A stretch of 10,925 nucleotides of DNA, taken from contig JABHFC010000296.1 of the NCBI GenBank assembly GCA_018676275.1, positions 1 through 10,925 of the forward strand, written 5' to 3'. Both the position numbers and the translations under genes were made by a program. Shown here piece after piece: positions 7,320 through 10,925 of the stretch; within the stretch, counting starts at the first letter, position 1, and every line of letters begins with the position of its first letter. Origin of the DNA: Gammaproteobacteria bacterium. GTDB taxonomy: Bacteria; Pseudomonadota; Gammaproteobacteria; Eutrophobiales; Eutrophobiaceae. Below the pieces are notes generated by a model, which was given only the letters and a program-made list of their open reading frames with translations, had not been told where the DNA came from and did no database searches.

Positions 7320-7422
7320 GATACATGGAGCATTAATCAAGTTAAAACGCTCTTCAGCTACTTGTTCCGTTCACGCTATTTCTTCACAATACCTCCATAT
7401 AAAAGTCTTATGGGGACATCTA

Positions 7423-9486
7423 ATGAAAATAACTACAATAATAATATCAAGCCTGTTGCTAATGTTTGCTTGCTTTAATGCTGCAAGCACAGAAGAGAAA
7501 GACACTTCACAGCAGTTTCTGTCAAAAGATATTTTCGATCTGGAATTTGCCAATGATCCGCGTATTTCACCGGACGGTCGTAGTATCGTCTATGTACGTA
7601 GCTCAATGGATATAATGAGTGACAGGGCTCGCGGAAATCTCTGGACAATCAATTTCGATGGATCAAATCATCGCGCCTTACTTTCCAGTCGTAAGAGTTA
7701 TTCTTCACCGCGTTGGTCACATGACGGTGGTCGACTGGCCTATATTTCAGGTGCCGAAGGCAGCCCGCAACTATACCTTCGCTGGATGGATACCGGGCAA
7801 ACTGCCTTACTTACCAATCTTACCAAATCACCTGGTTCGATTAGCTGGTCTCCCGATGGCAAGTGGATTGCGTTTACCATGCAGGTAAGTGCCAGCCAGA
7901 AACCTTTGGCCAGCGCACCAGCGAAACCGGAAAAAGCAAAATGGGCACCGCCGGTAAAATTAATTGATAAGCTGGTGTATCGTGTGGATGGGGCAGGTTT
8001 TCTGGAAGCCGGCTATTCTCATGTATTCATTGTTTCAGCTGAAGGCGGAACACCGCGTCAGTTAACAAAGGGTGATTACAACCACGATGGTCCTTTATCC
8101 TGGACACCGGATAGCAAGAATATCGTGTTTTCCGCAAATCGAAATGAAGATTGGGAATATCAGCCTGCCGAAAGCGAAATATTCATGCTTACTGTCAGCG
8201 ATGGAACACTTACACAGTTAACTACTCGTATAGGTCCCGATTCTGCCGCTGTGGTATCACCGAATGGTCGATACATTGCCTATACCGGTTTTGACGATCG
8301 AGAACAGGGCTACCAGTTGACCTATCTGTACGTGATGGACATCGATGGTAAAAAATCCCGGGCTATTACCACCAGCCTTGATCGTTCTGTTTTTAATCCT
8401 CAATGGGCAGGTAACAATAAGATATTTTATCAATATGATGATCATGGTGTCGCAAAACTGGGTTCGGCAAATCTGTCCGGCAAAACATCGTCTGTCGCAG
8501 CTAATATTGGTGGCACTACTTTAGGTAGACCCTACACAAGTGGCAGCTATACCGTTGCGAAAAACGGAGCCTATGCAATTACTATCAACTCCAGTCATCG
8601 ACCAGCCGATATTGCCGTTGGTAAAAAAGGAAAAACAAAACAACTTACCCAACTGAATGATGATGTCTTCGCGCATAAATCACTGGCACAGGTAGAAGAA
8701 ATATTCTGGAAGTCATCTTTTGATGGTCGTCAAATTCAGGGATGGGTGGTAACACCACCTGGATTTGATTCTTCTAAGAAGTATCCTTTTATACTTGAGA
8801 TACATGGTGGTCCCTTTGCCGCATATGGACCCAACTTTTCTGCAGAGATACTACGCTATGCAGCAGAGGGTTATGTTGTCCTTTATGCAAATCCGCGTGG
8901 AAGCACCAGCTATGGAGAAGAATTTGGCAACCTGATTCACCATGCTTATCCCGGCAATGATTATGATGATTTGATGTCAGGTGTGGATGCAGTCATCAGC
9001 AAAGGTTATGTTGATGAAAATAACCTGTTTGTGACAGGTGGCTCCGGTGGTGGTGTCCTGTCTGCATGGATCGTTGGTAAAACTGATCGATTCAAGGCTG
9101 CTGTTGTCGCCAAACCAGTGATTAACATGACGAGTTTTGTATTGACATCAGACTATGTGAATTATTTCTACAAATACTGGTTTACCGGCTACCCATGGGA
9201 ACAACCTGATGAGTACTGGAAACGTTCACCCTTATCGTTGGTGGGTAATGTCACAACACCTACCATGTTATTAACCGGTGAGTCAGATTACAGGACGCCA
9301 ATCTCAGAGTCAGAACAGTTTTACGTTGCCCTGAAACTGCGCAAAATTGATACCGCGCTATTACGTGTTCCCGAAGCGTCTCACGGTATTGCCAGTCGAC
9401 CGTCAAACCTGATTGCCAAGGTTGATAACATCCTCGCCTGGTTTGAAAAATATAGAACAGATAAGAAAAAAGAGAAGGAAGAGTAA
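7423..9486 (+). CDS. Secreted S9-family serine peptidase (prolyl oligopeptidase / acylaminoacyl-peptidase type)
   Basis: The 687-residue protein begins with a Sec signal peptide (MKIT, hydrophobic 5-17, likely cut near FNA-AS at 20-22). C17 does not sit in a good lipobox. Residues about 35-420 form a beta-propeller with TolB/WD40-like repeats (RISPDGRSIVYV 48-59, SWSPDGKWIAF 141-151, VSPNGRYIAYT 278-288). The alpha/beta-hydrolase domain follows: oxyanion motif HGGP (461-464), nucleophile S541 in GGSGGG, D622 in GESDYRTP and H654 in ASHG, so the triad is complete. Such enzymes cleave short peptides, often after proline or from blocked N-termini, here presumably in the periplasm for peptide scavenging. 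GGGGA at 7412-7416 supports the ATG. The tail is Lys/Glu-rich (KKKEKEE). Most relatives have an aromatic or His residue after the nucleophile (GGSYGG); here it is Gly. The gap after rhlE suggests its own promoter. Confidence 0.94.
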   Translation: MKITTIIISSLLLMFACFNAASTEEKDTSQQFLSKDIFDLEFANDPRISPDGRSIVYVRSSMDIMSDRARGNLWTINFDGSNHRALLSSRKSYSSPRWSHDGGRLAYISGAEGSPQLYLRWMDTGQTALLTNLTKSPGSISWSPDGKWIAFTMQVSASQKPLASAPAKPEKAKWAPPVKLIDKLVYRVDGAGFLEAGYSHVFIVSAEGGTPRQLTKGDYNHDGPLSWTPDSKNIVFSANRNEDWEYQPAESEIFMLTVSDGTLTQLTTRIGPDSAAVVSPNGRYIAYTGFDDREQGYQLTYLYVMDIDGKKSRAITTSLDRSVFNPQWAGNNKIFYQYDDHGVAKLGSANLSGKTSSVAANIGGTTLGRPYTSGSYTVAKNGAYAITINSSHRPADIAVGKKGKTKQLTQLNDDVFAHKSLAQVEEIFWKSSFDGRQIQGWVVTPPGFDSSKKYPFILEIHGGPFAAYGPNFSAEILRYAAEGYVVLYANPRGSTSYGEEFGNLIHHAYPGNDYDDLMSGVDAVISKGYVDENNLFVTGGSGGGVLSAWIVGKTDRFKAAVVAKPVINMTSFVLTSDYVNYFYKYWFTGYPWEQPDEYWKRSPLSLVGNVTTPTMLLTGESDYRTPISESEQFYVALKLRKIDTALLRVPEASHGIASRPSNLIAKVDNILAWFEKYRTDKKKEKEE

Positions 9487-9552
9487 AAAAGCGATAAAGT
9501 AGGTAAATAAGATATTAAGAAAACAGACTGATGTAGACGAAACTTATTTATG

Positions 9553-9584
9553 TTCGTCATCCCCGCCTACGCGGGGATGACGAA
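9553..9584. repeat. REP-like intergenic hairpin (dispersed CGTCATCCCCGC type)
   Basis: A perfect 14-base-pair inverted repeat, TTCGTCATCCCCGC (9553-9566) against GCGGGGATGACGAA (9571-9584), encloses a CTAC loop. It lies between the convergent peptidase and methyltransferase genes. Its accidental translation includes VIPAYAGMT, a peptide known from misannotated copies of a dispersed repeat in many proteobacteria. Neither strand has a T tract after it, so it is more likely a REP-like element than a standard terminator, though it could block 3' exonucleases for both transcripts. Only one copy is in the window. Confidence 0.8.
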
Positions 9585-9610
9585 AAGCAGCTTAGTTTCA
9601 TCCAAAGGCA

Positions 9611-10369
9611 TTAATTCTTTACATAGCGATGAACGAAGCGATCCGTTTTCCTGCGTATGGTTTCTTCAAAAACCTGAATGGTTCTGTCGTCATCGGCGTT
9701 TCGCAGTACATCGGAAGAAGCTTCAAACTTGAATCCGGCACTTTCAATATCTTTTCTGGCAAAGTCTTCATCTATTCTATGTAAGGTCTGGGCAGCGCTT
9801 TTACCTGTGCCTGGCTTAGCCGAATGGTCGATGATGGCAAGAATTCCACCAGGTTTCAGGGCACTGTGAATTTGCTTAAAAAAACCTTCTCTGTCGACAA
9901 CGGGCCAATAGTCAGCCACGTAATAAACATCATGATAGGTCATTACCATTAAGATCAAATCATAAGTCTCTGAACCGAGTTCAAGGGCTGGCATTTCTGT
10001 GGTTAGACGTTTTACTGCTGGTAGTCTATCGTTACCAAAGCGCTCTGTAATAGCATCACCGACAAATTTTTTGTATGCCTCATTGGTATGCGCAACCACC
10101 TGTCCATTTTCACCTACAACACCGGCCATAACTTCAGACCAATAGCCACCACCAGAGAGAAAATCGAGGATTTTCATTCCGGGTTTAACATCAAAAAAAC
10201 CAAGCACTTCCGCAGGCTTGCTTGTTTTATCACGTTCACGATCTTTATCGCTTCGTGCAGGGTTATTAACAGCCTTTTCGATTATATTTGCAGGTGAGTC
10301 AGCAAGAGTGACGCTGCTCGAAAATAAACCAAGTAATATTACTACAACAAATTTATTAGTATTTTTCAT
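9611..10369 (-). CDS. Exported class I SAM-methyltransferase-like protein
   Basis: This 252-residue protein starts with a clear Sec signal peptide (MKNTNK, hydrophobic 7-22, cleavage likely after TLA at 23). It continues with the family signature ARSDKDRERDKTSKPAEVLGFF (38-59) of a group annotated as predicted methyltransferases. A Rossmann methyltransferase core follows: motif I ILDFLSGGGYWSEV (67-80), HTNE after strand 2 (94-97), YDLILMVMTYHD (136-147), LKPGG (171-175) and IIDHSAKPG (179-187). Motif I has FLSGGG where classical enzymes have D-x-G-x-G, the usual shape for this exported group. Substrate and reaction are unknown, and SAM is not known to be available in the periplasm. AAGGAT lies about 12 bases before the ATG. 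It runs convergent to the S9 peptidase and divergent from the MtfA-like gene, so it is probably transcribed alone. Confidence 0.88.
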   Translation of the reverse strand: MKNTNKFVVVILLGLFSSSVTLADSPANIIEKAVNNPARSDKDRERDKTSKPAEVLGFFDVKPGMKILDFLSGGGYWSEVMAGVVGENGQVVAHTNEAYKKFVGDAITERFGNDRLPAVKRLTTEMPALELGSETYDLILMVMTYHDVYYVADYWPVVDREGFFKQIHSALKPGGILAIIDHSAKPGTGKSAAQTLHRIDEDFARKDIESAGFKFEASSDVLRNADDDRTIQVFEETIRRKTDRFVHRYVKN

Positions 10370-10472
10370 CTTATATGAATCCTTTTATCGAAGTATTGAG
10401 AATTACTGTAACTACTTTTCATGAGGAGCAATTTAGCATGAAATCAGCTTCTGTCTAGCTTTTGCTGATACA

Positions 10473-10501
10473 TACACAGCCCGGGCATTCTCGTTTATAC
10501 T
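10473..10501 (+). promoter_or_regulatory. Candidate sigma70 promoter for the MtfA-like gene
   Basis: TACACA (10473-10478) and TATACT (10496-10501) are separated by 17 bases, matching 4/6 and 5/6 of the -35 and -10 consensus. Transcription would start near 10508, about 35 bases before the TTG start codon. Placement and spacing fit, but the call is by eye only. Confidence 0.38.
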
Positions 10502-10542
10502 GAGCTCCAATTAACGCTTCTGCTAAAAGGTAATCCTGGCAA

Positions 10543-10925
10543 TTGTCTCTCCTGATCTTATTCGGTTTTATCTTTGCAGCATTTCTGCTGTGGATCATCT
10601 GGCAGAAATTACGTCAATCTCATCGAAACAAGCTTTTTCTGAAAGAATTTCCCGCAGAATGGATTCCAGTTCTGCAAAACAATGTTTCAATATATGCATT
10701 GTTGCCTGAGCAGCTGAAACAAAATTTGCATGGGTGGATTAATATCTTTCTTGATGAAAAGGAATTCTTCGCATGTGCCGGATTTCAGATTGACGATGAG
10801 GTACGTGTAACCATAGCCGCTAATGCCTGTCTGCTTCTGCTTGGACGAGACAAAGGCTGTTTTCCTGGTTTCACCTCAATTCTGATATACCCCGATACCT
10901 ACGTGGCAAAGGAAACCAAATACGA
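10543..10925 (+). CDS. mtfA: MtfA-like zinc-dependent peptidase, membrane-anchored, C-terminus cut off by window edge
   Basis: The first 127 residues match the N-terminal half of the MtfA (peptidase M90) family. One transmembrane helix (about 2-20, SLLILFGFIFAAFLLWIIW) is followed by a basic stretch, FPAEWIPVLQNNVSIYALLP, then FLDEKEFFACAGFQIDD, VRVTIAANACLLLLGRD and ILIYPDTYVAKE. These are the conserved blocks before the HExxH zinc site, which would lie beyond the window. E. coli MtfA is cytosolic, binds the repressor Mlc and has aminopeptidase activity; the anchored form is common in other proteobacteria, where its partner is not established. A stop at 10531-10533 limits the frame, and no ATG lies between it and the conserved region. 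The start is therefore the TTG at 10543 (or CTG at 10552), with AAAAGG at 10525-10530 as a somewhat distant ribosome site. Confidence 0.85.
   Translation, partial: MSLLILFGFIFAAFLLWIIWQKLRQSHRNKLFLKEFPAEWIPVLQNNVSIYALLPEQLKQNLHGWINIFLDEKEFFACAGFQIDDEVRVTIAANACLLLLGRDKGCFPGFTSILIYPDTYVAKETKY

Noticed and set aside
9550..9732. 60-codon open frame containing VIPAYAGMT
   Set aside because: This is translation of the dispersed hairpin repeat running into the antisense of the methyltransferase gene. It is a known type of false gene.
1..10925. CRISPR array, tRNA, IS element or phage gene
   Set aside because: No spaced direct repeats, cloverleaf-like arrangement, transposase, integrase or structural phage motif was seen on either strand.

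Overview
The window reads as chromosomal DNA of a gammaproteobacterium of moderate to low GC. The pointers are an RhlE-type DEAD-box helicase, a membrane-anchored MtfA-like peptidase, and an intergenic hairpin of the widespread type whose accidental translation contains VIPAYAGMT. No species can be named from the sequence alone. There is no phage, IS element, CRISPR array, tRNA or rRNA. The window cuts genes at both ends: a sirtuin on the left (minus strand, C-terminus missing) and an MtfA-like peptidase on the right (plus strand, C-terminus missing). Neither has a stop inside the window.

Layout. (a) 1-2238: a partial Sir2-family deacylase reads leftward. Diverging from it are a GFA/CENP-V-fold zinc protein and a two-domain OsmC-like protein, both rightward. 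(b) 2251-5461: a leftward run of three genes in transcription order MFS transporter, luciferase-like (LLM) flavin/F420 oxidoreductase and NMT1/THI5/SsuA-like binding protein. It looks like a small uptake-and-oxidation module for an organic substrate that the sequence does not identify. (c) 5462-5926: about 465 bases without a convincing gene. They hold the divergent promoter zone and a long leader before rhlE with two strong predicted hairpins. (d) 5927-9486: RhlE helicase, a hairpin after it, and a secreted S9 (prolyl-oligopeptidase family) serine peptidase. (e) 9487-10925: a REP-like hairpin between convergent genes, an exported SAM-methyltransferase-like protein on the minus strand, and the partial MtfA-like peptidase on the plus strand.

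Most genes are familiar families. The least ordinary points are four. The OsmC tandem has serines in its N-terminal copy where the C-terminal copy has its two redox cysteines. The ABC-type binding protein has no visible signal peptide and no ABC permease or ATPase beside it. The region before rhlE is long and structured. The methyltransferase carries a clear Sec signal peptide although its cofactor is cytoplasmic. I saw no clearly new multigene defence or mobile system here.
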